Assembly: GCA_029547705.1 (NCBI GenBank)
Contig: JAKPOU010000041.1
Coordinates: forward strand, 326,791 to 390,790
Source of the DNA: Bacteroidota bacterium
GTDB lineage: Bacteria; Bacteroidota; Bacteroidia; Bacteroidales; VadinHA17
Direction of reading: 5' to 3'
DNA: 64,000 bases
In this document: piece by piece, positions 8,016 through 16,581 of the stretch
Position numbering within the stretch: position 1 is the first letter of the stretch
Layout: every line of letters starts with the position of its first letter
Position numbers and translations under genes: made by a program
Notes under the pieces: generated by a model
Database searches by the model: none
Told to the model about the DNA's origin: nothing
The model's input: the letters and a program-made list of their open reading frames with translations, nothing else

Positions 8016-11000
8016 ATGAAACTGATTGCAATCTTTTTTTCCCTGTTTGTTACCTCGTTGTCAGGTTCAGGGCATTATGACTGGCCGATGTGGAGATTTG
8101 ACCACGGCCGTTCTGCTTCCACTCCTGAACAGCTGGCCGATAAGCTGTTCCTTCAGTGGCAGGTAAACTATTCTCCCAGGGAACCCGTATGGGATGATCC
8201 GCTGAATCAGAATCTGATGCAGTATGACAGGATCTTTGAGCCGATTGTGGCAGAGAATAAACTGTTCATCGGTTTCAATGACCAGGACAAGGTATCGGCC
8301 CTGGATATCAGTTCAGGGATGGAGTTATGGCACTTTTTTACTGACGGCCCGGTCCGTCTGCCCCTGGCCTACAGCAAAGGGAAGATTTTTTTTACTTCAG
8401 ATGACGGATACCTTTATTGTCTGAGCGCAGAATCAGGTCAGCTCCTGTGGAAAAAAATGCTTGCACCGGCGTCAAACAAGCTTTTGGGCAATAAGCGCTT
8501 CATCTCAATGTGGCCTGCCAGAGGCGGCATTGTAATACAGGATGATGTGATTTATACAGCTTCAAGCATTTTTCCGCTGATGGGTACATTTATTTATGCA
8601 ATAAATGCCGCTGATGGTGAAATAATCTGGAAAAATGAAGGAACAGGAAGCAACTATATTCTCCAGCCCCATAATTCACCGGCATTTGCTGATATTGCAC
8701 CGCAGGGATGCTTTACCATCAGCGGTGACAGGCTTCTTGTTGCGGGCGGCAGATCAGTTCCGGCCGGCTTCGATAAAGCCACGGGTGAAAAACTGTTTTA
8801 TCAGCTCGCTCCAAGCGGCAAGACGGGTGGTGCTTTTACCTGCGCAAATGACAGGGTGTTTTTCAATCATCACCGGGAAAGGCTTACCGGCATGTATGAT
8901 TCCGAAAATGGGAAAAAACTGATTCCGGTGGCCGGAGAATACCCGGTTATTGAGGGAGATAAAATCTATTTTTCAGGGAAAGACATTACATGTGTATTTC
9001 TTGATGAGTCAAAAAAGCTGGATACTCTCTGGACTATTGACGTTCCCGCGGGAACAGACCTGATAAAGGCGGGTAACTGTCTTTATGCAGCAGACAGTTC
9101 AGGAATATATGCCGTAAGAATTTCCGGCAGCGGAAAACCGGAACTGGTCTGGAAATATTCCCCGGAAAAAGTCATTGACCGGCTGGTGGCCTCGAACGGC
9201 AAACTTATCGCTGTTGCAAATGATGGCACTATAATGGCTTTTGGTGATAAAGCTGCTGACAGGGTCCTTGTACATGAAAAAGCAGTGGCCGGACCCCGGA
9301 AGGTATCAGGTAAAATTCAGCGTCTCATCAGTTCTGCCGGAATCAGTGAAGGATATGCACTGGTTTTTGGTTCCGACATGGGACTTTTATCAGGCCTGAT
9401 GAAAGAAACAAGCCTCAGAACAGTGGTTTATGAAAAGGACCGGCAGAAGGTGGAGGCCCTGAGGGAACATTTTAACAAACTCGGAATACATGCAGACCGT
9501 CTTATGTTCCTGGAATTTGAAAAGCCAAATCCTGTTCTTCCCAAATATTTTTCCTCACTTACGGTTATCAATGAGAACTTCGGTTTTGACAATGAGTTCC
9601 TGGAAATGATTTACGAATCAACACGTCCCTACGGGGGGAAAATTCTTATCAGGACCGGCAGGACGGAAAGGGAAGAACTTGAAAGAACATTCCTGAGCCT
9701 TAATCTGTACGGGGCTGTAATGAAATCTGACAGACTTTATTCCATGATAACCAGGGAAGGATCCCTTGAAGGTTCCTCGGCCTGGACTCATAATTACGGC
9801 GATATTGCCAATACTGTCAAGTCGGATGACAAGCGGGTCAGAGCCCCTCTGGGAATATTATGGTTCGGAGGGAATTCAAACATGGATGTTTTGCCCAGGC
9901 ACGGGCACGGACCCGGGGAGCAGGTGGTTGACGGACGTCTTATTATAGAAAGCCTTAACGGTATAAGTGCCCGTGACGTTTATACCGGCAGGGTTCTCTG
10001 GAAAAGGGATTTCAGGAGCCTGAAGGATGATTTCTGGCTGGTATATTATGATGAATCGTATGATGAGGAGAATCCGCTTGATCCAAAATACAACCAGGTG
10101 CATCTGCCCGGATCAAACGCACGGGGAACGAATTTCATTGCCACCAGGGAATATGTTTATGTTATTGAAGGAGATACCTGCCATTTTGTGGATATTAAAA
10201 CAGGAGATCTGATAAAATCATTCACCACGGGCGATGAAGAGACAAAGGAACTGGGCTATATAGGTGTATATGAAGACCTTCTGATTCTGGGCAAAAACTT
10301 TTCCGAATACACGGGTCTGGAAAATGATTCAATGAAGATTAAAAATCCGAAGTTCACTGATTATAATCTTACTGCCAGCAATGAGCTTATAGTCGTGAAC
10401 CGGTTTACGGGAGAAAGGATCTGGAGCATGGAAAGCAATCACGGATTTATTCATAATTCAGTAATAGCCGGTGATGATATTCTTTTTTGTCTTGACAAAC
10501 TTCCCCAATATGTTGAGACGAAGCTGAAAAGGAGGGGAGAGTCGCCCCCGGAGGGATCCAGGCTGCTTTATGTTGATATCAGAAGCGGCCGGATACTGAA
10601 TGAGGTCACTGAAGATGTCTTCGGAACATGGCTGGGGTATTCCTCTGAACACAGGCTCCTACTTCAGGCAACACGGCCTTCAAGGGATATGCTTCATGGT
10701 GAGGAGGGAAACAGGATGATAACATACAATGTCCTTACAGGGGAGAAGATATGGGATAAAGCACTGAAATATGCCAATCCGCCGATAATACATAATGATA
10801 AAATCTATACCAACGGCGAAGGTTTTCACCTTTTGACCGGTGAAATCCTTTTTGAGAAGGACCCGCTTACACAGGAGGATCTTAAATGGAATTTCAAGCG
10901 TGAGTACGGATGCGGTATTGTGGCGGCAAGTGAACATCTTCTGACCTTCCGGTCAGCTTCCGCCGGTTTCGTGAATCTCGACGTATTCGAAGGAACCGGC

Positions 11001-11705
11001 AGCCTTGGAGGGTGGAAGGCAGGCTGCTCCACCAACCTGATTGCCGCTGACGGAGTTCTTAATTCACCCGATTATACCCGGACCTGCCAGTGTCCCTACC
11101 AGAATCAGACATCCCTGGCACTGGTATATATGCCCTGGATGACATACTGGACAAACAGCAACTATAAATGGGATGGTAAAAAAATCAGGCAGTTCGGACT
11201 GAATCTCAATGCACCCGGGGACAGAACTTCCGAAAACAATACACTGTGGATGGAATATCCCTTCGTTTCAGGTTCCGATCCGGGAATACCCGTTAGGATG
11301 GATACGCTGAATTATTACCGGATACGAAAGGAGCCTATATCCGTTGTATCACGCGGTACGCCCTGGGTAAGTGCGAGTGCTCTGTGCGGAGTCAGGTCCT
11401 TTGAGCTTACCATTGCAGATGATGAGGATGTGACTGAAACCTGGTACACGGTTAAACTGTATTTTTCAGAACTTGAGAATAAAAAACCGGGAGAGCGCGT
11501 GCTGAATATCAGCCTGCAGGGTGAGGAAGTACTGCGGAATTTTGATATTGTTTCAGAAGCAGGGAAAACAGACAAGGAAGTAATAAAATCATTTACAGGG
11601 ATCAGGGCCGGAAGAACCCTGCGGCTGGACCTGATACCTCTTGAAGGAAATACAATCATTTCGGGTGTGGAAATGATTGAGGAAAAAACAGCCTGTAAAT
11701 ACTGA
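8016..11705 (+). CDS. Exported PQQ-type beta-propeller with methyltransferase-like insert and malectin-like C-terminus
   Basis: A 1229-residue exported protein with an N-terminal signal peptide (about residues 1-18). Residues about 25-430 hold repeated blades of the PQQ/BamB type (for example ALDISSGMELWHF, CLSAESGQLLWKK, AINAADGEIIWKN). Residues about 440-580 instead look like a Rossmann-fold methyltransferase core: VFGSDMGLLSG, then VVYEKDRQKVEALREH and a GGKILIRTGR strand. Blades resume at about 590-1090. Residues about 1105-1229 resemble a malectin carbohydrate-binding domain (YTVKLYFSEL, NFDIVSEAG, ISGVEMIEE). It leads a five-gene operon with a lipoprotein, a one-helix protein and an ABC permease/ATPase. 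PQQ use is not shown; most BamB-like propellers bind none. The role is unknown, and the methyltransferase part may only be structural. Confidence 0.82.
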   Translation: MKLIAIFFSLFVTSLSGSGHYDWPMWRFDHGRSASTPEQLADKLFLQWQVNYSPREPVWDDPLNQNLMQYDRIFEPIVAENKLFIGFNDQDKVSALDISSGMELWHFFTDGPVRLPLAYSKGKIFFTSDDGYLYCLSAESGQLLWKKMLAPASNKLLGNKRFISMWPARGGIVIQDDVIYTASSIFPLMGTFIYAINAADGEIIWKNEGTGSNYILQPHNSPAFADIAPQGCFTISGDRLLVAGGRSVPAGFDKATGEKLFYQLAPSGKTGGAFTCANDRVFFNHHRERLTGMYDSENGKKLIPVAGEYPVIEGDKIYFSGKDITCVFLDESKKLDTLWTIDVPAGTDLIKAGNCLYAADSSGIYAVRISGSGKPELVWKYSPEKVIDRLVASNGKLIAVANDGTIMAFGDKAADRVLVHEKAVAGPRKVSGKIQRLISSAGISEGYALVFGSDMGLLSGLMKETSLRTVVYEKDRQKVEALREHFNKLGIHADRLMFLEFEKPNPVLPKYFSSLTVINENFGFDNEFLEMIYESTRPYGGKILIRTGRTEREELERTFLSLNLYGAVMKSDRLYSMITREGSLEGSSAWTHNYGDIANTVKSDDKRVRAPLGILWFGGNSNMDVLPRHGHGPGEQVVDGRLIIESLNGISARDVYTGRVLWKRDFRSLKDDFWLVYYDESYDEENPLDPKYNQVHLPGSNARGTNFIATREYVYVIEGDTCHFVDIKTGDLIKSFTTGDEETKELGYIGVYEDLLILGKNFSEYTGLENDSMKIKNPKFTDYNLTASNELIVVNRFTGERIWSMESNHGFIHNSVIAGDDILFCLDKLPQYVETKLKRRGESPPEGSRLLYVDIRSGRILNEVTEDVFGTWLGYSSEHRLLLQATRPSRDMLHGEEGNRMITYNVLTGEKIWDKALKYANPPIIHNDKIYTNGEGFHLLTGEILFEKDPLTQEDLKWNFKREYGCGIVAASEHLLTFRSASAGFVNLDVFEGTGSLGGWKAGCSTNLIAADGVLNSPDYTRTCQCPYQNQTSLALVYMPWMTYWTNSNYKWDGKKIRQFGLNLNAPGDRTSENNTLWMEYPFVSGSDPGIPVRMDTLNYYRIRKEPISVVSRGTPWVSASALCGVRSFELTIADDEDVTETWYTVKLYFSELENKKPGERVLNISLQGEEVLRNFDIVSEAGKTDKEVIKSFTGIRAGRTLRLDLIPLEGNTIISGVEMIEEKTACKY

Positions 11706-11710
11706 ATAAG

Positions 11711-12499
11711 ATGAAACCTGTTTATCTCAGAATATTGGTTCTGTCCGGCATACTAAGCATGGCATGTACCACAAAAGTATCCGAATGGGTGCTGCTTAAC
11801 AGCGAAGCCAATAATTACTTGCTTGTTTATTATCATAAAGACCCTGTTACTGAGCCGGTTAAAAAACAAAATGAACAGATAGGCAGGGAGATAAATTCAG
11901 CTAATATTCAATTCCGTAGCATACTGAGAAATGACATAGAAAAACCCTATTATGCTCTGATTTACGGGAACAGGCTGTTTTCAACATACAATAACCACGC
12001 GGAGCTTAAAAATCTTTCCGTTTCGCCATTGAGGGAAAAGATTGCTTCTGAACTGATGTCGGGAATGCTTTGCGTAATGCTTTATCTTAAAACCGGAAAC
12101 CCGGAAAAGGATGCTCCTGCCTCTGAGATAATAAAAAGAACAGTTGCAGCATCCCCGTTCAGAGAGGTGGTGTCCGTAAGGGAACTCGACAGAAGCAGTA
12201 CGGAAGAGAAACATTTTGTTTCAATGCTTCTGAATGTGGAAAACGACCTGAAAGAGATAAACGAACCGATGCTGTTCGGAATCTTTGCCAGGTTCAAGGC
12301 TCTCGAACCACTTCTGGCAAGGGGGATTTCAACAGAAAACATAAACCTGATGATTGATTTCCTGACTGCTGACTGCAGTTGCCTTATTAAGGACAATCTT
12401 CCGGGCACGGATATTCTGTTCACAAACAACTGGGAAAATCCTCTTCCGGCACTGGTTAACAGGATACTGGACGAGAACCCTGCCTTACTGCATCACTGA
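11711..12499 (+). CDS. Predicted lipoprotein of unknown function
   Basis: A 262-residue protein starting five bases after the propeller gene. It has a short basic-hydrophobic leader and a lipobox ending at C19 (LSMAC), so it should be lipid-anchored in the cell envelope. The mature part is mainly alpha-helical in character, with a hydrophobic patch (LMSGMLCVMLYL) near residues 115-130 and no recognised domain. It overlaps the next gene by one base (TGATG), which implies coupled translation. Position between the propeller and the ABC transporter suggests a periplasmic adaptor or an accessory to export. Its function is not known. Confidence 0.72.
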   Translation: MKPVYLRILVLSGILSMACTTKVSEWVLLNSEANNYLLVYYHKDPVTEPVKKQNEQIGREINSANIQFRSILRNDIEKPYYALIYGNRLFSTYNNHAELKNLSVSPLREKIASELMSGMLCVMLYLKTGNPEKDAPASEIIKRTVAASPFREVVSVRELDRSSTEEKHFVSMLLNVENDLKEINEPMLFGIFARFKALEPLLARGISTENINLMIDFLTADCSCLIKDNLPGTDILFTNNWENPLPALVNRILDENPALLHH

Positions 12500-12720
12500 T
12501 GAAGCAGGATACCCTTCAATACAGGTCTATTGATGACAGACCTCTGCCCAAATGGCTGACCGATCAGAGAGATGGTCTGAACCGGTATCAGCCGGAGAAA
12601 CTCGAAATGAAGGAAGACAACTCCCTTACCCTGTCTTTCCTGCTGACAGGAGGGATAATAATACTTGTCATTGCTGTTTTAACAGTATATGTATTGAAGA
12701 AAAGGCCAAACAGGTATTGA
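12499..12720 (+). CDS. Small single-pass membrane protein
   Basis: A 73-residue protein with a polar N-terminal half of about 45 residues and one hydrophobic helix (residues about 46-66, rich in Ile, Val and Leu), ending in a short basic tail KKRPNRY. Its start overlaps the stop of the preceding lipoprotein gene (TGATG at 12497-12501), the main evidence that it is a real gene. The arrangement fits a C-in, N-out anchor. It may be an assembly or coupling factor for the ABC transporter encoded next. No family was recognised. Confidence 0.65.
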   Translation: MKQDTLQYRSIDDRPLPKWLTDQRDGLNRYQPEKLEMKEDNSLTLSFLLTGGIIILVIAVLTVYVLKKRPNRY

Positions 12721-12772
12721 AAGGTCCGGGCAAATGAATTAAATATTTTAAGCTGAAAACTGAACAAGATAT

Positions 12773-13942
12773 ATGATGAATTCACTGAGACTGATTATCA
12801 AAGAGCTCCTGTACCGCAGGGGAAGTACCCTGGTTATCCTGCTGACAGTCATAATTGCCAGTACTGTTTCTGTGGCAATTTATACCCTCAGCAAGGCAAG
12901 CGAGAATGAAACCCGTAAAATAATGAGGGAACAGGGTCTGAACCTTTACATATTTCCGAAGGGAACCAACCTGATTGATTTTTTTTCAGTAAACGATACT
13001 CCGGTCTTTCCCGAGGATTATGTGGAGGTTCTGGCCGGTTCAAGAACTTTCGATGCGGTCCGCCACCTTACCGGAATTCTCCAGGTGAAGTATAATGACT
13101 GGAAGGATCCGAACGGTTCAAGCCATCAGATCCTGCTTGTCGGATACAAGGATGAGGCAATGCAGCGGTTCCTTCCGAAACAGGAAATCATGGGAACCGA
13201 TGTTGTGGAAGGAACAGTTCATGTCGGTTCTCTTCTTTCGCGGAATATACCGGACAATACACCCTTTACCATTACGGGCAGGGATGGCAGTCAGTACAGT
13301 TTCGAGGTGGCTAAAAGGTTTGAAGAAGGCAGGGGGATGCTGGATCAGGGTGTGGCTTTTAACCTTCATGATCTTCAGAATATTCTGGGTATGGAAGGCA
13401 AAATAAACAAGATCGAAGCCCTTGGATGCATTTGTCACGACGGCAGGATAAAAAATGCCCGGAAACAGGTACAGGAGATATTTTCAGATCTGGAAGTTGC
13501 AGAAATAAGCAATATTGCCGATGCAAGGGAGAATCAGCGACTGATGATGAATAAATACGGATCATTCATAATTCCCTTCATCATTCTGACATGCCTGTTA
13601 ATAACCGCTCTTCTTTTTTACCAGAACGTAACCGTAAGGAACCGTGAAATAGGATTGCTTAAGGCTATGGGAAGAGGAAATGCAACTATATTGTTTCTGT
13701 TTCTTGCAAAGGCATTTATACTTGGACTGACAGGAGGGGTGGCCGGATTTTTCACAGGCACATGGATAGCCGGATATTTCGGGAAAGAGATTTTTCTTTT
13801 TACATACAGTGCCATTAAACCGGTCTGGAGCCTGTTCATCGTCACCCTGATCATTTTCCCCGTCCTCTGGATGCTGGCAAGCTGGATACCCGCACTGAGG
13901 GCTACCCAGATTGATGCCGCAAAAACCCTGAGCGGGGAATGA
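12773..13942 (+). CDS. ABC transporter permease, FtsX/MacB type
   Basis: A 389-residue inner-membrane permease with the FtsX/MacB layout: one N-terminal helix (residues about 16-38), a large periplasmic domain (about 40-260) and three C-terminal helices. The conserved segment NREIGLLKAMGRG lies between the second and third helices. The chain ends in ALRATQIDAAKTLSGE, the usual coupling tail of this family. Such permeases act by mechanotransmission, extracting lipoproteins or driving periplasmic partners, rather than forming an open channel. With the ATPase at 14011 it would form a homodimeric exporter. The lipoprotein and propeller upstream are the likely clients or partners, by inference from gene order. 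Confidence 0.88.
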   Translation: MMNSLRLIIKELLYRRGSTLVILLTVIIASTVSVAIYTLSKASENETRKIMREQGLNLYIFPKGTNLIDFFSVNDTPVFPEDYVEVLAGSRTFDAVRHLTGILQVKYNDWKDPNGSSHQILLVGYKDEAMQRFLPKQEIMGTDVVEGTVHVGSLLSRNIPDNTPFTITGRDGSQYSFEVAKRFEEGRGMLDQGVAFNLHDLQNILGMEGKINKIEALGCICHDGRIKNARKQVQEIFSDLEVAEISNIADARENQRLMMNKYGSFIIPFIILTCLLITALLFYQNVTVRNREIGLLKAMGRGNATILFLFLAKAFILGLTGGVAGFFTGTWIAGYFGKEIFLFTYSAIKPVWSLFIVTLIIFPVLWMLASWIPALRATQIDAAKTLSGE

Positions 13943-14010
13943 ATGTTTCTCTTTCCTTTTCCCCGTATCCGGCCCGGAAGCAGTTGTAAAACAATATAAA
14001 TTTCATATTT

Positions 14011-14664
14011 ATGCTTGAACTTAAAAATATTACAAAAACATATCATAAAAGCTCTTCACTTTTTACTGCTCTTGATAATATCAGCCTCAAAGTTGACAGG
14101 GGGGATTATCTCCTGGTCAGCGGACCGAGTGGTGCGGGAAAATCAACCCTGTTGTATGTTGCGGGGGGTATGATACGACCGGATGCCGGAGAAGTGAAAT
14201 ATGAGGGAGAAGATATTTCCGGCATGAACAACAAGGCAAAAAATGAATACAGGAGGAAACATGTGGGCTTTGTGTTTCAGCAGTTTCATCTGATGCCCTT
14301 TCTGTCGGTGCTGGAAAATATAAAAATGGCATGCTATGAAAGGTCTCAGCTGGAGGCTGTTGACAGCTACATGGAAAAATGCTTTCTTACACCATTAAGG
14401 AATAAGAAGCCTTCAGAGCTCAGTGTCGGAGAAAAACAAAGAACCGCTTTCGTAAGGGCAATCATTACCCGGCCCGGTCTTTTGCTGGCGGATGAACCCA
14501 CGGGCAATCTTGATCCGGCGAACAGTGAAATACTGATGTCACTGATAGATGATTTCCACAGGGAAGGAGGTACTGTCCTGCTTGTCTCACACAACCCCGT
14601 TGCTTCAAAATATGCCGGGAAACAGATAGTCCTCAGTGAGGGGAAAATCGTTTCCGGAGAATGA
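14011..14664 (+). CDS. ABC transporter ATP-binding protein, LolD/MacB type
   Basis: A 217-residue ATPase of the LolD/MacB group, partner of the FtsX-type permease just upstream. Visible motifs are Walker A GPSGAGKST (residues about 43-51), a Q-loop in FVFQQFHLMPF, Walker B LLLADEPTGNLD and the switch histidine in LLVSHNP. The ABC signature reads LSVGEKQR instead of LSGGQ/LSGGE, a mild variant. The length is typical of a stand-alone ATPase. It is the last gene of the propeller operon. The 120-base gap that follows carries a separate promoter-like box for the Hdr genes. Confidence 0.9.
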   Translation: MLELKNITKTYHKSSSLFTALDNISLKVDRGDYLLVSGPSGAGKSTLLYVAGGMIRPDAGEVKYEGEDISGMNNKAKNEYRRKHVGFVFQQFHLMPFLSVLENIKMACYERSQLEAVDSYMEKCFLTPLRNKKPSELSVGEKQRTAFVRAIITRPGLLLADEPTGNLDPANSEILMSLIDDFHREGGTVLLVSHNPVASKYAGKQIVLSEGKIVSGE

Positions 14665-14750
14665 TCCTTATATTTCTTTCCTCCTTCTTATACGTATAAA
14701 TACCACTTAAAATAGGCTTTAATCTTCTTACCTTTTTACAGGCATAGCAA

Positions 14751-14758
14751 TACTTTTG
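14751..14758 (+). promoter_or_regulatory. Candidate Bacteroidota -7 box upstream of the Hdr operon
   Basis: TACTTTTG matches the Bacteroidota sigma-ABfr -7 consensus TAnnTTTG exactly. It lies 30 bases before the ATG of the first Hdr gene, leaving room for a short leader with an AAAGGA ribosome-binding site at 14775-14780. No good TTTG-type -33 element was seen at the usual distance. Confidence 0.38.
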
Positions 14759-14787
14759 TTTTAAGTATTTCAACAAAGGAAACTGTG

Positions 14788-15501
14788 ATGGAAAACTACT
14801 GTGAAATGCTCATGGAGGATGTGAGGTTCAGAGAGGGACTCAACGCCTGTATCAATTGCGGAGTTTGTACGGCCATCTGTCCGGCTGCTGAATTCTATGA
14901 CTATGATCCCAGAAAGATCGTCAGTCTGGTCCAGACGAAAAACAATGAAGAGATTGAAAAACTCATGAAGTCTGAAACCATCTGGTATTGCGGACAGTGC
15001 ATGTCCTGCAAGACCAGGTGCCCCAGAGGCAATGTCCCGGCTTTTGTTGTAATGGCACTGAGGACATTGTCCATGAAGCTCGGGTTTTTTACCGAATCTG
15101 AAAAAGGCCGTCAGCAGTTTGCCATAAAAAGGACCGTTGGAGAAAATATCTTCAAGTATGGATACTGCGTGGCAAGCTATGCCGTCAGCCCGGAAATGCA
15201 CCCCGAACAGGGACCAATCTGGGAATACCTGATTCAAAATGCTCCTGATGTTTACAAACGTCTGGGAGGGGGCCATTATGATGAGCTGGGAGCCGGGCCG
15301 CTGAGGAAAATTCCCGAAGATGCAAAGGAGGAACTGATAAAAATTTTTGAAGTATCCGGAGGAACTGAGCTCTTTGATGACATTGAAAAGCATTCCAGGA
15401 AGAAAGCTGCTGACATGGGGCTTCAGTTTGATGACGAAGGTATTGATAATGAATATTTTATTGAGGTGTTTACCGCAAATAAAAAAGACCATCATGCTTA
15501 A
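14788..15501 (+). CDS. HdrC-like 4Fe-4S dicluster protein
   Basis: A roughly 237-residue soluble iron-sulfur protein resembling heterodisulfide reductase subunit C. Two classic 4Fe-4S motifs lie near the N-terminus: CINCGVCTAICP (about residues 25-36) and CGQCMSCKTRCP (about residues 70-81). Such subunits pass electrons between the flavoprotein HdrA and the catalytic HdrB. The C-terminal half (about residues 115-235) is longer than minimal HdrC and has no recognised motif. ATG at 14788 is preferred to the in-frame GTG at 14785, because AAAGGA at 14775-14780 gives better spacing. It is the first gene of a tight five-gene redox operon. Confidence 0.87.
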   Translation: MENYCEMLMEDVRFREGLNACINCGVCTAICPAAEFYDYDPRKIVSLVQTKNNEEIEKLMKSETIWYCGQCMSCKTRCPRGNVPAFVVMALRTLSMKLGFFTESEKGRQQFAIKRTVGENIFKYGYCVASYAVSPEMHPEQGPIWEYLIQNAPDVYKRLGGGHYDELGAGPLRKIPEDAKEELIKIFEVSGGTELFDDIEKHSRKKAADMGLQFDDEGIDNEYFIEVFTANKKDHHA

Positions 15502-15519
15502 CCATATAAACCCGGTAAA

Positions 15520-16581
15520 ATGAAATTAGAAGGTAAAAAAAGAATCTGGTCCGAATATCAGAAAGAGATAGCTGATGATCATTATTTTTATGTAAGATCA
15601 TGTATAAGACAAAGCTTTTTTCCGGGGTCAGAGCAGTTTTTCCTGCATTTCCTGGGGGATGTCCTCGGAAAGGATATATATGAGAATCCTTCCCACACCA
15701 CATGTACCGGTATCGGATATCATTCCGATGTTGTTCCCCTTTCAACAATAATGACGGTCATTGCAAGGCATTATGCACTTATGAAGGAAGCAGGATACAA
15801 GCATATAGTAATTTCCTGTGTTACATCCTTCGGTATTTACACCGAGATATTTGAAACCTGGAAGCATTTCCCCGAAGAACTGGAAAAGACCCGTGAATAT
15901 CTTTATAAAGCAACGGGAAGAGAATTTGATCTTCCGGAAAGTATGACCCATACAAGTGATATAATTTATAAATTCCGCAATGAGATTGCCGACAGGGCAA
16001 AATACAGGCTTGTTAACCATGAAACTGGTGAACCTCTCAATGTTGTTGAACACATCGGCTGTCACTATTCAAAAATGTTTCCGAAGTATGGTGTAGGCGG
16101 GGCTGAATTTCCCAATGTGCTGGGAGGAATGATTGAAGCCTGGGGCGGAAATGTTGTTGATTATCCGGAAAGGAGACATTGCTGCGGATTTGGTTTCAGG
16201 CAGTACCTGGTTCAGGCCAACAGGGGTTATTCCCTTTCAAACACCGCCAAGAAATTCAGTTCCATGAAGCCCTATAAGCCCGACCTGGTTCTCACCAATT
16301 GTCCGGGATGCACGATGTTCATGGATAAATGGCAATATACCATCAGGGAAATGGAAGGCACTGTTTATGGGAACAACGGGGAATCAATACCGGTTCTGAC
16401 CTATGAAGAACTGGCCGGCCTGGTTATGGGCTACAATCCCTGGGATCTCGGTCTGCAGTATCACATGGTCCAGGCGGAGCCTTTGCTGAAAAAACTTGGA
16501 ATTGAATATGATCCCGCGGACAAGTTCAAAACGAAAGACGGCAGACAGATGCCGGTTCCTCAGAATCTGATCAATGCTTAA
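15520..16581 (+). CDS. HdrB-like CCG-domain protein
   Basis: A 353-residue protein resembling heterodisulfide reductase subunit B. In methanogens HdrB holds the non-cubane 4Fe-4S clusters that reduce a disulfide. Cysteine-rich CCG-type motifs are visible in the C-terminal half: HIGCHYSK, RRHCCGFGFRQY and NCPGCTMFMD. Further cysteines sit in the N-terminal half (RSCIRQ and SHTTCTGIGYHSD). The substrate in a bacterium without CoM-CoB disulfide is unknown; a thiol/disulfide or simple electron relay is possible. Its 3' end overlaps the next gene by eight bases, so the subunits should be made together. Confidence 0.85.
   Translation: MKLEGKKRIWSEYQKEIADDHYFYVRSCIRQSFFPGSEQFFLHFLGDVLGKDIYENPSHTTCTGIGYHSDVVPLSTIMTVIARHYALMKEAGYKHIVISCVTSFGIYTEIFETWKHFPEELEKTREYLYKATGREFDLPESMTHTSDIIYKFRNEIADRAKYRLVNHETGEPLNVVEHIGCHYSKMFPKYGVGGAEFPNVLGGMIEAWGGNVVDYPERRHCCGFGFRQYLVQANRGYSLSNTAKKFSSMKPYKPDLVLTNCPGCTMFMDKWQYTIREMEGTVYGNNGESIPVLTYEELAGLVMGYNPWDLGLQYHMVQAEPLLKKLGIEYDPADKFKTKDGRQMPVPQNLINA

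Noticed and set aside
8016..11705. PQQ-dependent alcohol dehydrogenase
   Set aside because: Blade repeats are of the PQQ/BamB type, but no quinoprotein active-site pattern or cytochrome partner was seen and other domains intervene.
14770..15495. 241-codon open frame opposite the HdrC-like gene
   Set aside because: It covers the real gene in antisense and the opposite strand carries intact 4Fe-4S motifs.
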